Positions 45,739 through 53,559 of a stretch of DNA of 64,000 nucleotides are shown one piece after another; position 1 is the first letter of the stretch, and each line of letters starts with the position of its first letter. Position numbers and translations under genes: made by a program. A model generated the notes under the pieces. It did no database searches. It was not told where the DNA came from and worked only from the letters and a program-made list of their open reading frames with translations. The stretch spans positions 4,650,001 to 4,714,000 of the forward strand of contig OZ252150.1 of the NCBI GenBank assembly GCA_965248775.1, written 5' to 3'. The stretch is from JBHHUI01 sp965248775. GTDB taxonomy: Bacteria > Chloroflexota > Anaerolineae > Anaerolineales > JBHHUI01.

Positions 45739-47556
45739 TCAATTGAAGAACGACGGCTCGAAGTCCTTGTCCGGACGTAAACGCCAGGCGTCGCTGCTGG
45801 AGTATTCGGCCCCAGCAGGCGGCTCGTAATGCACCGGCCCGAAGCGTGCGTCGAGCTCGGCGTTTTCGCGGTCGAGCCGCGCGCGGATCGTTGCCACCGG
45901 CTGACCGCGCGCCCTCATTCGCTCTAACGCCTGTTCCAGTACAAACTGTTCATGAAATAGGTCGGCGTCACGCACAAGACGCCCGCGAACGGTATCAGGG
46001 CTGTCGTCCAAACGGATGGCAAAATCGAAATCCTTGGCGCGCTTGAGCCAGTCCTCAAATTCGCGTAACTGCTGCTCCGGGGACCAGTACTTAGTCGGGT
46101 TTCCGAGTGAATCGCGCGTGGCGACAAGGTTCGGGTCGAAATTATGGAGCTGTTTGGCTGTCAGTTCGGCGCCGAGCCCGGTCTCGCTCCCAGCGATGCG
46201 GTTGACGGCCAGCACAGGCAGTCGCTCCTGCAAATTACGGTCCAACGTAGCCAGCGAGTGTCCGGCGATCACCAGCCGCACACCCTCATTGCGAGCTGTG
46301 GCCATATGCTCGAGCAGCGCCTCGGGCCCCCCGTAGCGACCGATCTCATCTGCGATTACGACGATCTCCGGCCACCGGCCGCTGGGCGGCAGATCGAGGC
46401 GCTTGTGCAGCACGTTGGCCAATTCGCCGAAGAGCAGGCCGAAAAGGAAATAGATCGACTCGACGCTGGTCGTGCCGCCGGCTGTGACGATTACGTCGAT
46501 GCCGGGCCCTGCGTAGTCCGGGTCGTTGAGTGTCTCAAAGCTAAAGCCCTGCTCCATCCCAGTCCCATGCAGCGCAATGGGTTGACTGGAAGTGGAGTGA
46601 CGACCCGCCAAACTCAGGCGCACGGCGTCGTCTTCCAGGAGTACAAAGAGGCGCGCGATGCTGGGCCAGAACTTGCGACTCCATTCCGAGCGCGTCATAT
46701 TGTCGATGAGTGCTACCCAGGTGCCGGCGTGTGACGGCAACTGATCTCCAGCGCGTCGGATGACTTCGTCGCGGAAGCCCGGCGAGATCAATAGGCGCAG
46801 CGCTTGCTCCAGGCCGTAGCCGCCGGCAGCGAGCAAGGTAAAGATATGGAGCAGTGCGTCTTTGGTCTGGGTCGGCACCTCGGGCAGGAAGCTGAACCAG
46901 GCGCGGCGTATGGTGTCGGCTGCCCCGGCTGCGCCGCTCGGGCCTGGGCGTGGAAAGGCAATAGGCGTTATGTGGTCGTCGGCCCCGACGTCTATGACTA
47001 TGGTGTCGCGCCCCAGACGCTCTGACGTGTGCGCCATGAAAGTAGCTAGGGTCCGGTGGGCATCGATGACGACCGTGTGCAGCACGGGCTGTGCGGGGTC
47101 ACGCCGGCCAGCCTGTACGCCGGCGCGACCGATGCTGCGCAGCAGGGTGGTCTTACCAGAGCCGGGCTGGCCGGTGACCAGCAACGCTCGCCGCAGGTGG
47201 TCGAGCGTCAATATCATCTGGCGGTCGCGCCCTGGGGTTAAGTCGTCGAAGCGGGCAGCCGTAACTGGCTGCGGCGCGTTGCGCACTGCTGGAAATTCCG
47301 CCTCCATGCGAACCTTGCGCTCTCCACGCATAAGCGATAGGGCGCGCAGTTTGGCGACGATGAGTATGGCCGCGATCATGATCACCCCCAGCACAATCGT
47401 GCAGCTCGCGAGACTGTTATAAGTGATGTTGTAGCGTGCCACGACACTCCTAAATAGCATTAAGAAAAATGCGAATGTGAGGCCGCCCAACATGATGAGC
47501 GGCGGCAAGGCCGGATTTTTGCGCCAGTCGGGCGGGGGTTCTGGTAAACGTGACAT
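45739..47556 (-). CDS. VirD4/TraG-like membrane ATPase of a mobilisable element
   Basis: I place the start at ATG 47556 (MSRLPEPPPDWRKNPALPPL) because AGGAG lies eight bases upstream; 605 residues. Two membrane segments near the N-terminus (LIMLGGLTFAFFLMLF and SLASCTIVLGVIMIAAILIV) precede a P-loop ATPase domain with Walker A LLVTGQPGSGKTTLLRSI, Walker B EIVVIADEIGRYGG and VIAGHSLATL. This is the plan of conjugative coupling proteins (VirD4/TraD), which bring DNA to a transfer channel. It follows the replication-relaxation gene by 10 bp. Confidence 0.8.
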   Translation of the reverse strand: MSRLPEPPPDWRKNPALPPLIMLGGLTFAFFLMLFRSVVARYNITYNSLASCTIVLGVIMIAAILIVAKLRALSLMRGERKVRMEAEFPAVRNAPQPVTAARFDDLTPGRDRQMILTLDHLRRALLVTGQPGSGKTTLLRSIGRAGVQAGRRDPAQPVLHTVVIDAHRTLATFMAHTSERLGRDTIVIDVGADDHITPIAFPRPGPSGAAGAADTIRRAWFSFLPEVPTQTKDALLHIFTLLAAGGYGLEQALRLLISPGFRDEVIRRAGDQLPSHAGTWVALIDNMTRSEWSRKFWPSIARLFVLLEDDAVRLSLAGRHSTSSQPIALHGTGMEQGFSFETLNDPDYAGPGIDVIVTAGGTTSVESIYFLFGLLFGELANVLHKRLDLPPSGRWPEIVVIADEIGRYGGPEALLEHMATARNEGVRLVIAGHSLATLDRNLQERLPVLAVNRIAGSETGLGAELTAKQLHNFDPNLVATRDSLGNPTKYWSPEQQLREFEDWLKRAKDFDFAIRLDDSPDTVRGRLVRDADLFHEQFVLEQALERMRARGQPVATIRARLDRENAELDARFGPVHYEPPAGAEYSSSDAWRLRPDKDFEPSFFN

Positions 47557-47566
47557 CTTTGGTCTC

Positions 47567-48727
47567 CTATAGGTCAGTTTGGTCTTCGCGAGCGGCAAGA
47601 CGCAGCGCACGCCGCTCTTCGCCGCTATTGAGGGTCAGCCAGATGGGTGCGGTACAACCGGACTGCCTCAGCCAGTCCCAGGACGAGACGGCGTGCTGCA
47701 GGCGCGGGCGCAGCACACCGATCCAGTCGCGCAGGCGGTGGGCGTGCTCATCGTTCGTCCCGATCCACAGCAGCGTGAGGCGCTCGGCCTGCCAGCGCTT
47801 TTGGAATCCACCGTTCAGGTAGTAGCGGTCGGCGGCGCGAACTTTCTCTTGTACCGCCACCCGTCCGAGCGTGTCCTGCTCGACCTCCACCCAGCCGCAG
47901 GCGGCACCCCTTGTCACCCCTCCATTCGCCCAGTCGCGTCCGCGCCGGGACGCGGTGTCCGCGACTGGGCTGGGTGACTTGGCGGCCGCCAGCGACAGTT
48001 CGAACATCAAGTCAGGTTCGACAACCGTTCGTCCGCTGCGCCCTGGGATTTTGTCGTGCGTGAGCGGATCGCATTCCCACGCGACCAGCTGGTCAGGCAA
48101 CTCCAGGTTCAACCGTAGCGCAAACTCGGTCACCTGCAGGTCGTGGCGCAAGAACATACTGGAGCGCAGCTGCCCTTGCTTGGTGAAGAGTGCCGGGACG
48201 GCGCGGCCTAGCATTCCTTTGGCGAGGACACGCCCGGCCGGGCCTAATCCATAAACGAATTCCTGCGTGCGGGGCGGTTGCGAGTCGGGGGCCAGCGTGC
48301 GGGCGCGCTGCAGCTGGCCGTCCTGCACCATTGGCGCGACGATGCGATTGAGCTGCGATTGGCTCCGCCGCGTCAGCCGCGCGAGTTGACTGGCGGAGGC
48401 AAGGTTCGCGCTCCCGAGGAACGTCACTATCAGTTCGGGCGCGGTAGATTCGAATATTGCGGATGGCGCTACCGCAGCCTCGGCTTCACTCGGGACGAGC
48501 GGCAGGTTAGTGACCCGTTGCACGACTAGCAGGAATTTATCGGATGGCGGACGGCGCGTCTTGAGATGCTCACGGCCCATATTGACCTGCACAGTTTCAG
48601 GCTTGATGCCGAGCAGACGTGCCAGGCTGCGATCGTCGTGGCCGTTGCGCGCCATCCAGGCATCAATTTGGTGTCGCTTTGCGTCGATTTCGATTGGCGA
48701 AAAATGGAATTGTTTTTTATGTGGCAT
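47567..48727 (-). CDS. Replication-relaxation (Rep/relaxase-like) protein
   Basis: The 386-residue protein has an N-terminal helix-turn-helix (IDAWMARNGHDDRSLARLLG then IKPETVQVNMGREHLKTRRP) and the winged-helix plus nuclease-like core of the replication-relaxation family (EFVYGLGPAGRVLAKGMLGR, RSSMFLRHDLQVTEFALRLN, CGWVEVEQDTLGR, RYYLNGGFQKRW). These initiate replication or transfer of plasmids and integrative elements. An interspersed palindrome at 47929-47969 adds about 14 residues (VADTASRRGRDWANG region) without breaking the frame. A decayed relative is at 51750-52130. Confidence 0.8.
   Translation of the reverse strand: MPHKKQFHFSPIEIDAKRHQIDAWMARNGHDDRSLARLLGIKPETVQVNMGREHLKTRRPPSDKFLLVVQRVTNLPLVPSEAEAAVAPSAIFESTAPELIVTFLGSANLASASQLARLTRRSQSQLNRIVAPMVQDGQLQRARTLAPDSQPPRTQEFVYGLGPAGRVLAKGMLGRAVPALFTKQGQLRSSMFLRHDLQVTEFALRLNLELPDQLVAWECDPLTHDKIPGRSGRTVVEPDLMFELSLAAAKSPSPVADTASRRGRDWANGGVTRGAACGWVEVEQDTLGRVAVQEKVRAADRYYLNGGFQKRWQAERLTLLWIGTNDEHAHRLRDWIGVLRPRLQHAVSSWDWLRQSGCTAPIWLTLNSGEERRALRLAAREDQTDL
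47929..47969. repeat. Interspersed palindrome inside an intact gene
   Basis: CCCAGTCGCG pairs with CGCGACTGGG, and inside CGCGTCC faces GGGACGCGG. The host reading frame stays open through it, between SLAAAKSP and GVTRGAACGW. Confidence 0.75.
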
Positions 48728-48977
48728 GGTGTTTGTCCAAGGAATCAGGCGCCTCTGAGCAAGTGCTCAGTGTGCTGCCGTTCCTGCTGAGATGGACGCC
48801 AAAAGGTCCCGAAATGGAGAGGTCGGGGAACCCCAGTGCGTTTGCGGCCGAACAGCTGCGCCAGAGTTTCATTGTTGCGGCAGTTACGTGCGTCCCCGCT
48901 GGCAGTGCTGTTACTCCGTCACAGAGCGTGTACTTTCCAACGCCGCCTTTTTCGGAAATGAATGTTATCTTTCGCAT
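48717..48977 (-). pseudogene. ParA-like ATPase, N-terminal fragment
   Basis: ATG 48977 follows AGGAGAAAAAT and the frame begins MRKITFISEKGGVGKYTL, the deviant Walker A of ParA/MinD-type ATPases (KGGVGK), then diverges after about 35 codons. Upstream, in another frame, TFAYGETFEVWTDVAGVEPE then TVRSRFIDLI (about 49110-49000) looks like the end of a small plasmid protein. Both suggest that the partition/transfer region of a plasmid-like element was truncated here. Confidence 0.55.
48755..48770. promoter_or_regulatory. 16-bp palindrome upstream of the replication-relaxation gene
   Basis: CTGAGCAAGTGCTCAG, symmetrical apart from its centre, lies 28 bp before the start at 48727. It has the same plan (GANC-N4-GNTC) as the GAAC-N4-GTTC sites at 49326, 49359 and 50483 and could be an operator. 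Confidence 0.5.
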
Positions 48978-49323
48978 ATTTTTCTCCTGTCTACTTGTCT
49001 TGACTCGCTGTAAACGATCAGATCGATAAATCTACTGCGGACTGTCTCTGGTTCGACGCCGGCTACATCAGTCCAGACCTCGAACGTTTCGCCATACGCA
49101 AAAGTGAGCGCATCCGCAACCCATACTTGTACTTGAAGGTCAGAGATTGATTGTCAAAAAACTGCCTGCGCAAGGTTTTGAGAGCCTGGATAGTCGTATA
49201 TGGGTATCCTTTGCACGTTTCTAGATCCAGCCTACCAGAATTTCGAGCCGCCAAATCCTCGTCTGATCCTCGTACGTTTTGTTTGCTCTCCTGATAGAAA
49301 ACCTTCAACAAACCCCCCTGTCT

Positions 49324-49372
49324 CCGAACACTTGTTCGGGATGGCACCGTGCCCTCCTGAACAAGTGTTCGG
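49324..49372. repeat. Inverted repeat made of two GAAC-N4-GTTC palindromes
   Basis: CCGAACACTTGTTC (49324-49337) and GAACAAGTGTTCGG (49359-49372) are perfect complements. Each is itself nearly palindromic, and GGCAC-C-GTGCC lies between them. The GAAC-N4-GTTC core resembles LexA boxes of Gram-positive type; a third is at 50483-50494. Confidence 0.6.
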
Positions 49373-49401
49373 TTTATCATGGCTTGAATGTTTCGTCGCA
49401 G

Positions 49402-50220
49402 GGTAGTGGTTACATGTTGACTGATGAGTCTGGAAAAAGTAAGTTGTTGGCCTGCCAAACAGAAGAGCGCCAAAATGATCCAGAGTGTCATCACGCATGA
49501 GTGTTCAAAGTGCAGGAGCCTCAACATTGTCAAGAATGGTACAGACTATAAAGGCGGTCAGAAGTTTCATTGTCTCGATTGCGCCGCTTATGGAATGTTG
49601 GAACCGCAAAGCCGTTCTTATCCTGAGTTCATCAGAGAATTTGTCCTACGCACCTATCGAGAGCGAGCCAGTATGCGCGGCATTGAGCGCATCTTTGGCA
49701 TCGCGCGGCAGACATTAGCACGCTGGATTCTGGAGAAGGCCGGCGCTATGCCGAACCTGGCTGACACTTTAGAAACCGTAAAAACGGATGATGTGCTGGA
49801 ATTGGATGAATTATGGTCATTTGTACGCACAAAAAACGATAAACGTTGGATATGGGTCGCGCTGTGTCGGCGCACGCGCCAAGTGGTGGCCTATTTTATT
49901 GGCGACCGCAGTGAAAAAAGTTGTCGCGCGTTATGGAAATCCATCCCAGCATCCTACAAAGCGTGTTGCTCCTTCAGCGACTTCTGGCACGCTTACCAGA
50001 AGGTTTTACCAAACGACACTCACCAAAGTGTCGGCAAAGAAAGCGGCCAGACATCTCACGTGGAACGCTGGAACAACACCTTGCGCCAGAGACTGGCTCG
50101 CTTCGTGCGCAAAACTCTTTCTTTCTCCAAGTCCGACGTTTACCATGAAGCTGTACTCAAGTTGTATCTCCATTACTACAATACAGCGTGGTCCCCATCA
50201 GTTACCATGTAACCACTACC
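49402..50220 (+). mobile_element. IS1-like insertion sequence (819 bp), second copy
   Basis: It is flanked by CGTCGCAG at 49394-49401 and 50221-50228, an 8-bp target duplication. Same ends and length as the copy at 37371, opposite orientation. Confidence 0.95.
49424..50212 (+). CDS. IS1-family transposase, second copy
   Basis: The 262-residue protein differs from the 37379-38167 product by Lys for Arg in KQKSAKM only. It keeps the zinc finger, helix-turn-helix and DDE core (DELWSFV, GDRSEKSC, HVERWNNTLRQRL). Two near-identical copies with clean target repeats indicate recent activity in this genome. Confidence 0.95.
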   Translation: MSLEKVSCWPAKQKSAKMIQSVITHECSKCRSLNIVKNGTDYKGGQKFHCLDCAAYGMLEPQSRSYPEFIREFVLRTYRERASMRGIERIFGIARQTLARWILEKAGAMPNLADTLETVKTDDVLELDELWSFVRTKNDKRWIWVALCRRTRQVVAYFIGDRSEKSCRALWKSIPASYKACCSFSDFWHAYQKVLPNDTHQSVGKESGQTSHVERWNNTLRQRLARFVRKTLSFSKSDVYHEAVLKLYLHYYNTAWSPSVTM

Positions 50221-50348
50221 CGTCGCAGATGGGTTTCCTTTATTCATCTCTGCATCCAGGCTATCAGAAATTCAAGCTGCCATCTCCTCATTTGAGCATC
50301 GGCTGATTTGTTGCTTCAGATGCAGGCACCGGCCTTCAACGTAGAATA

Positions 50349-50376
50349 GGGGGATAAACGCAGCGATAAACGCGGC
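50349..50376. repeat. Iteron-like repeat, copy 1
   Basis: GGGGGATAAACGCAGC followed by GATAAACGCGGC, identical to copy 2. Two direct GATAAACGC modules lie 12 bp apart. Confidence 0.7.
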
Positions 50377-50601
50377 GCCGACGTTTCAGCCCAACGAGGC
50401 TTGTGCAGTCCTAATTCAAGCAAAATGTCCTATATTGAATCAAAATACCCCCCATATAGGATGATGTGGAAATAATTCCCCGGAACATTTGTTCGCCTGG
50501 CTTTGCTTACCCGAATACGATTCAGAATAAGACTTACACAATTGTCTTCTTCTCATCTGATATGTTGTTATCGATGTGGATTCGGGCCTCAGCGTAGCAT
50601 G

Positions 50602-50629
50602 GGGGGATAAACGCAGCGATAAACGCGGC
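50602..50629. repeat. Iteron-like repeat, copy 2
   Basis: Identical 28 bp, 253 bp downstream of copy 1 and in the same orientation. Confidence 0.7.
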
Positions 50630-51015
50630 ACCACTTGTCAACGCATTTAGACTGAATAGATCCAATTTTTGCGCAAATGGGCCTTGCTCGACAATCAGCG
50701 CAGTGATCCAGGACTACGATTCGGACAATTGGAAGCATTGTTGACCTCCTTATGTCCACATATGCCGTGAATCAGACCGAATTTTGGTTCAATATTCGGT
50801 TTGTATTTCAGAATTTGGATCTACTGAGACTAGTTTTGTTTAGGCGGTTATGCCGAGATTCTGAGTCGAATTCCCGAAGAGAGTTGTCTAACCATGCTAT
50901 AGCTGGTCGATGTCATGGAGGCGTGGCTGCGTGAACAACTTGTCACGCGCTACTTTCTTACTGGGGTCGTACGTTTCTCACTTGATCAAGTTGAGCAGAA
51001 GCGTGGGCATGCGGT

Positions 51016-51402
51016 CTACCAGATCGTCTCCACGTCGTATTGTGAAATTAGCGCATCGGCAGTCAAGATTGGCAGTGCCTCCAGCTGGCTTTGCGCAACG
51101 AGCATGCGGTCGAAAGGGTCGCGATGAAGGGGGGGAAGCGTGTAAAAGTGGAGCGCGTGGCTCATCTGGATCGGAAGACTCTCAATGGCATTCGCGGATA
51201 ACTGTACTGGGATGATCTTGGCTGGCGCGCCGGATATCTCAAGCCGACCCAGACGGGCTTTGATGGCGATTTCCCACCCGCTGGCCGCACTCAACTGGAG
51301 CGTGTTCTCGCCTGCAGTAATGATTTGGCGCGCTGTATCCGATAGCTGCTCACTATCTGTGATCCACCACAGGAAGACATGCGTGTCGAGCAAGTATTTC
51401 AT
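51016..51402 (-). CDS. PIN-domain toxin (Sll0205-like VapC)
   Basis: The 128-residue protein has KYLLDTHVFLWWITDSEQLS, LSAASGWEIAIKARLGRL and HRDPFDRMLVAQSQLEALPI then LTADALISQYDV, the pattern of the PIN_Sll0205 group with LDTH, E and DPFDR. Intact. It overlaps the antitoxin by 4 bp on the minus strand. Confidence 0.92.
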   Translation of the reverse strand: MKYLLDTHVFLWWITDSEQLSDTARQIITAGENTLQLSAASGWEIAIKARLGRLEISGAPAKIIPVQLSANAIESLPIQMSHALHFYTLPPLHRDPFDRMLVAQSQLEALPILTADALISQYDVETIW

Positions 51403-51635
51403 TCTCCAAAGCTCTCGAGGAAGTCATCTGGAAGCGCGTCAAAATAGCTCGGTGGAATGGAAATCGTGTTGCCAGCTGATCCCGGCGCCCGCGCCGCGGG
51501 TTGGGCATTGATTGGCAGCAGCCTCGCGATCGGTTTTCCAGCTCGCGCGATGATGATCTCCTCCCCCCCCATGACCCGTAATAGCAGTCGTGAAAGATGT
51601 GTTTTGGCCTCGTGAATGTTCACAATTTGCGTCAT
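51399..51635 (-). CDS. Phd/YefM-type antitoxin
   Basis: The 78-residue protein TQIVNIHEAKTHLSRLLLRV then MGGEEIIIARAGKPIARLLP is a standard Phd/YefM fold. It precedes the PIN toxin with an ATGA overlap and should repress the pair. Confidence 0.92.
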   Translation of the reverse strand: MTQIVNIHEAKTHLSRLLLRVMGGEEIIIARAGKPIARLLPINAQPAARAPGSAGNTISIPPSYFDALPDDFLESFGE

Positions 51636-51749
51636 GAGTAAGTGCTCCTATACGGACAACTGGAATAATAAACTAAGTCATAGACTTAGTCAAGTTATGA
51701 ATAATATCCTTTTTATCCTTGCGTCCGGATAGGTTACATCCAGTACACG

Positions 51750-52130
51750 GCAGCATATTGCTCTGGCGATGGCGCGCTTGGCTGGACCCAGTCCGTAGAC
51801 GAACTCCTGCGTGCGCGGTGGTTGCGAGTCGGGGGCTTGCTTACGTGTCGCTGCTGCAGATTGCGCACCAGAGTGTGACGATCCGGTTGAGTTGCGATTG
51901 GTTATGGTGCGGCAACCGCACGAGTTGGCCTGCGGAGACAAGACGGGCACGCCCGTGGAAGGCCACGTGTCGGTCGGAGCCAGTCGGTTCAAATAGGGAG
52001 GGCGCGTCCGTCCCCGCATTTTCGGCCTCTTTGGAGACGAGCGGCAGGTTGATGGCGCACTGTATGCGCAGCAGGAAACCGGCGGACGGCGGGCGGGCGT
52101 CTTGAGATGGACGCGGCCAGGTTTTCGGTC
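51750..52130 (-). pseudogene. Replication-relaxation gene remnant
   Basis: The minus strand encodes APDSQPPRTQEFVYGLGPAK, essentially the same peptide as in the intact gene (48240-48300), and flanking pieces that match it in other frames. About 380 bp of decayed copy remain. It suggests a second, older element of the same kind or a duplication of the first. Confidence 0.75.
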
Positions 52131-52312
52131 ACACTTGTCGCGTTGCTCAGTGCAATCGCACCCGGCTGTGCACGCGGCACTCGCGGCCCCGAAGGGCGGA
52201 GATTAGCCGGCCAGCACTATCGGGCAGCCCTCCCGATTGCCCAGTGCTTCCAGCCTCCGTTTTGTGATGGTCTCCTCGTCGTATAATAATGGAGAGCCGT
52301 ACAGATTGTTGG

Positions 52313-52318
52313 TATAAT
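52313..52318 (+). promoter_or_regulatory. -10 box of the antitoxin gene at 52351
   Basis: TATAAT lies within CCGTA-N18-TACGG (52296-52323), an operator-like symmetry. AGGAGG follows at about 52339. Confidence 0.5.
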
Positions 52319-52350
52319 ATACGGCAACAGGAGTCTAAGGAGGTAGGCCG

Positions 52351-52590
52351 ATGCAAACAAAACTTACCGTTCGCGTCGAGAAGCAGGCGCTGGAAGCAGC
52401 CAAGCGTCACGCAGCTGTGCACAACACCACATTGTCCAAGCTCATATCCGAATACCTGCGCACCTTGGCAATGGTAGAAGAATCGCCGCTGGGAGCTACT
52501 CCCGTCTTGAAGCGCTTGACCGGCATTCTGCCGTCAAACGTGACTGTGGCTGAACATCACCAGCATCTAGCGGAGAAGTACGCTGCCTGA
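52351..52590 (+). CDS. Ribbon-helix-helix antitoxin
   Basis: The 79-residue protein begins QTKLTVRVEKQALEAAKRHA then AVHNTTLSKLISEYLRTLAM, a strand-helix-helix DNA-binding fold, and ends with a toxin-binding tail. Intact, with an AGGAGG ribosome site six bases before the ATG. Its partner toxin just downstream has a premature stop. Confidence 0.85.
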   Translation: MQTKLTVRVEKQALEAAKRHAAVHNTTLSKLISEYLRTLAMVEESPLGATPVLKRLTGILPSNVTVAEHHQHLAEKYAA

Positions 52591-52594
52591 GCTG

Positions 52595-53011
52595 CTGCGC
52601 GTTCTATTGGACATCAACGTCGTGCTTGACGTGCTCGCAAAGCGAGAGCCGCATTACGAACTCTTAGCCCGGGTATAGGCTGTTGCGGAAACCGGGAACA
52701 TCCAGGCACTCATTGCTGCGCACAGCGTCACCACGTTATATTACTTGCTGCGCCGTCACCTGGGAAAGCGCCGCGCCAATTCGGCGATCACCGATGTGCT
52801 GCGTATTCTGGACGTAGCGCCGGTCAACCGCCAGGTGCTGTACGATGCATTTGCCTTAGGGTGGTCGGACTTCGAGGACGCTGTGCAGGCTACTGCGGCG
52901 ATAGCCGGGAACTCTACGCACCTGGTCACACGCAACGTTGCTGATTTCAAGGGCGCGCCTTTGCCGATACTGCAACCGGCTGAACTGCTAGCTTTGCTGC
53001 ACGCTCAATGA
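52595..53011 (+). pseudogene. PIN-domain toxin with a nonsense codon
   Basis: The frame reads RVLLDINVVLDVLAKREPHY then ELLARV, a TAG at 52676-52678 (CAG would fit), and AVAETGNIQALIAAHSVTTL, DFEDAVQATAAIAGNSTHLV then TRNVADFKG. All PIN acidic residues are present across the break. There is also no normal start codon before LLDIN. The toxin is therefore inactive or made only as fragments while the antitoxin survives. Confidence 0.85.
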
Positions 53012-53240
53012 ATTTGGAACAACAACTTACAGCATTCAAACAACAGCTGAAACTTGCCGACCGCAGCGCGAACACCATCGCTGCCTACGTGGGCGAAGGG
53101 CGCCTGTTTGCTCGTTGGTTTGAGAAAAGCACTGGGTGCGGACTCCGCTGGGTGACTAGACGCGGTGGACGAGGTGTTACACGCTATACCTCCGCCCGTA
53201 AGAAACGCACGCCAGAGCGATATTCCGCACAAAGATAAGT
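53008..53240 (+). pseudogene. Tyrosine recombinase N-terminal fragment
   Basis: NLEQQLTAFKQQLKLADRSA then NTIAAYVGEGRLFARWFEKS is the SAM-like core-binding domain of XerC/D-type integrases. After STG the frame enters a palindromic unit (about 53133-53172) and never returns to integrase sequence. The ATG overlaps the end of the toxin pseudogene. Confidence 0.7.
53133..53172. repeat. Probable interspersed palindromic unit
   Basis: ACTGGGTGCGGACTCCGCTG then GGTGACTAGACGCGGTGGAC contains the ACTGGGT, GACTAG and GGACGAGG pieces of other units. It marks the break of the integrase fragment. Confidence 0.5.
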
Positions 53241-53447
53241 CGCCTTGAGCGCGTACGGTTTTCCCAGGATGACGATTTGCTCGCCGAAGCTGCCGAGCGT
53301 CGACGGGACGGCGGCCCATTCTATGGCTTGCTTTACACGCAACCGATGCGGACAGCGATCGGGACCTGTGTTCAGGACCTGGAGATCATTGCGAAGACTG
53401 GCGAGCCTGACGAAACCGTCAACGGGGTTCATTTCTTGCCGATTTAA
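53241..53447 (+). pseudogene. DUF5615 PIN-like protein, C-terminal fragment
   Basis: The 68 codons LERVRFSQDDDLLAEAAERR then RDGGPFYGLLYTQPMRTAIG and CVQDLEIIAK match the second half of DUF5615 (PIN-like) proteins, with the QDDD acidic motif. The N-terminal ADENV segment is missing. Confidence 0.65.
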
Positions 53448-53559
53448 GTTCGTAGCCAGATTCGAGCGCGGATCGCAGCATTCTGATACCTGACAAGGCG
53501 ACTGGAATTGGTTTGAGTTGGGCACCAGACGCGTACCGCGTTCGCGATTTCATGCATGT

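Larger units (their letters stand above)
50229..51015. other. Gene-poor stretch with iteron-like repeats
   Basis: No supported gene. A 28-bp sequence containing GATAAACGCAGC-GATAAACGCGGC occurs at 50349-50376 and again at 50602-50629, each preceded by a similar 15-base lead (GGCCT-CA-CGTAG). GAAC-ATTT-GTTC is at 50483-50494. Confidence 0.6.
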
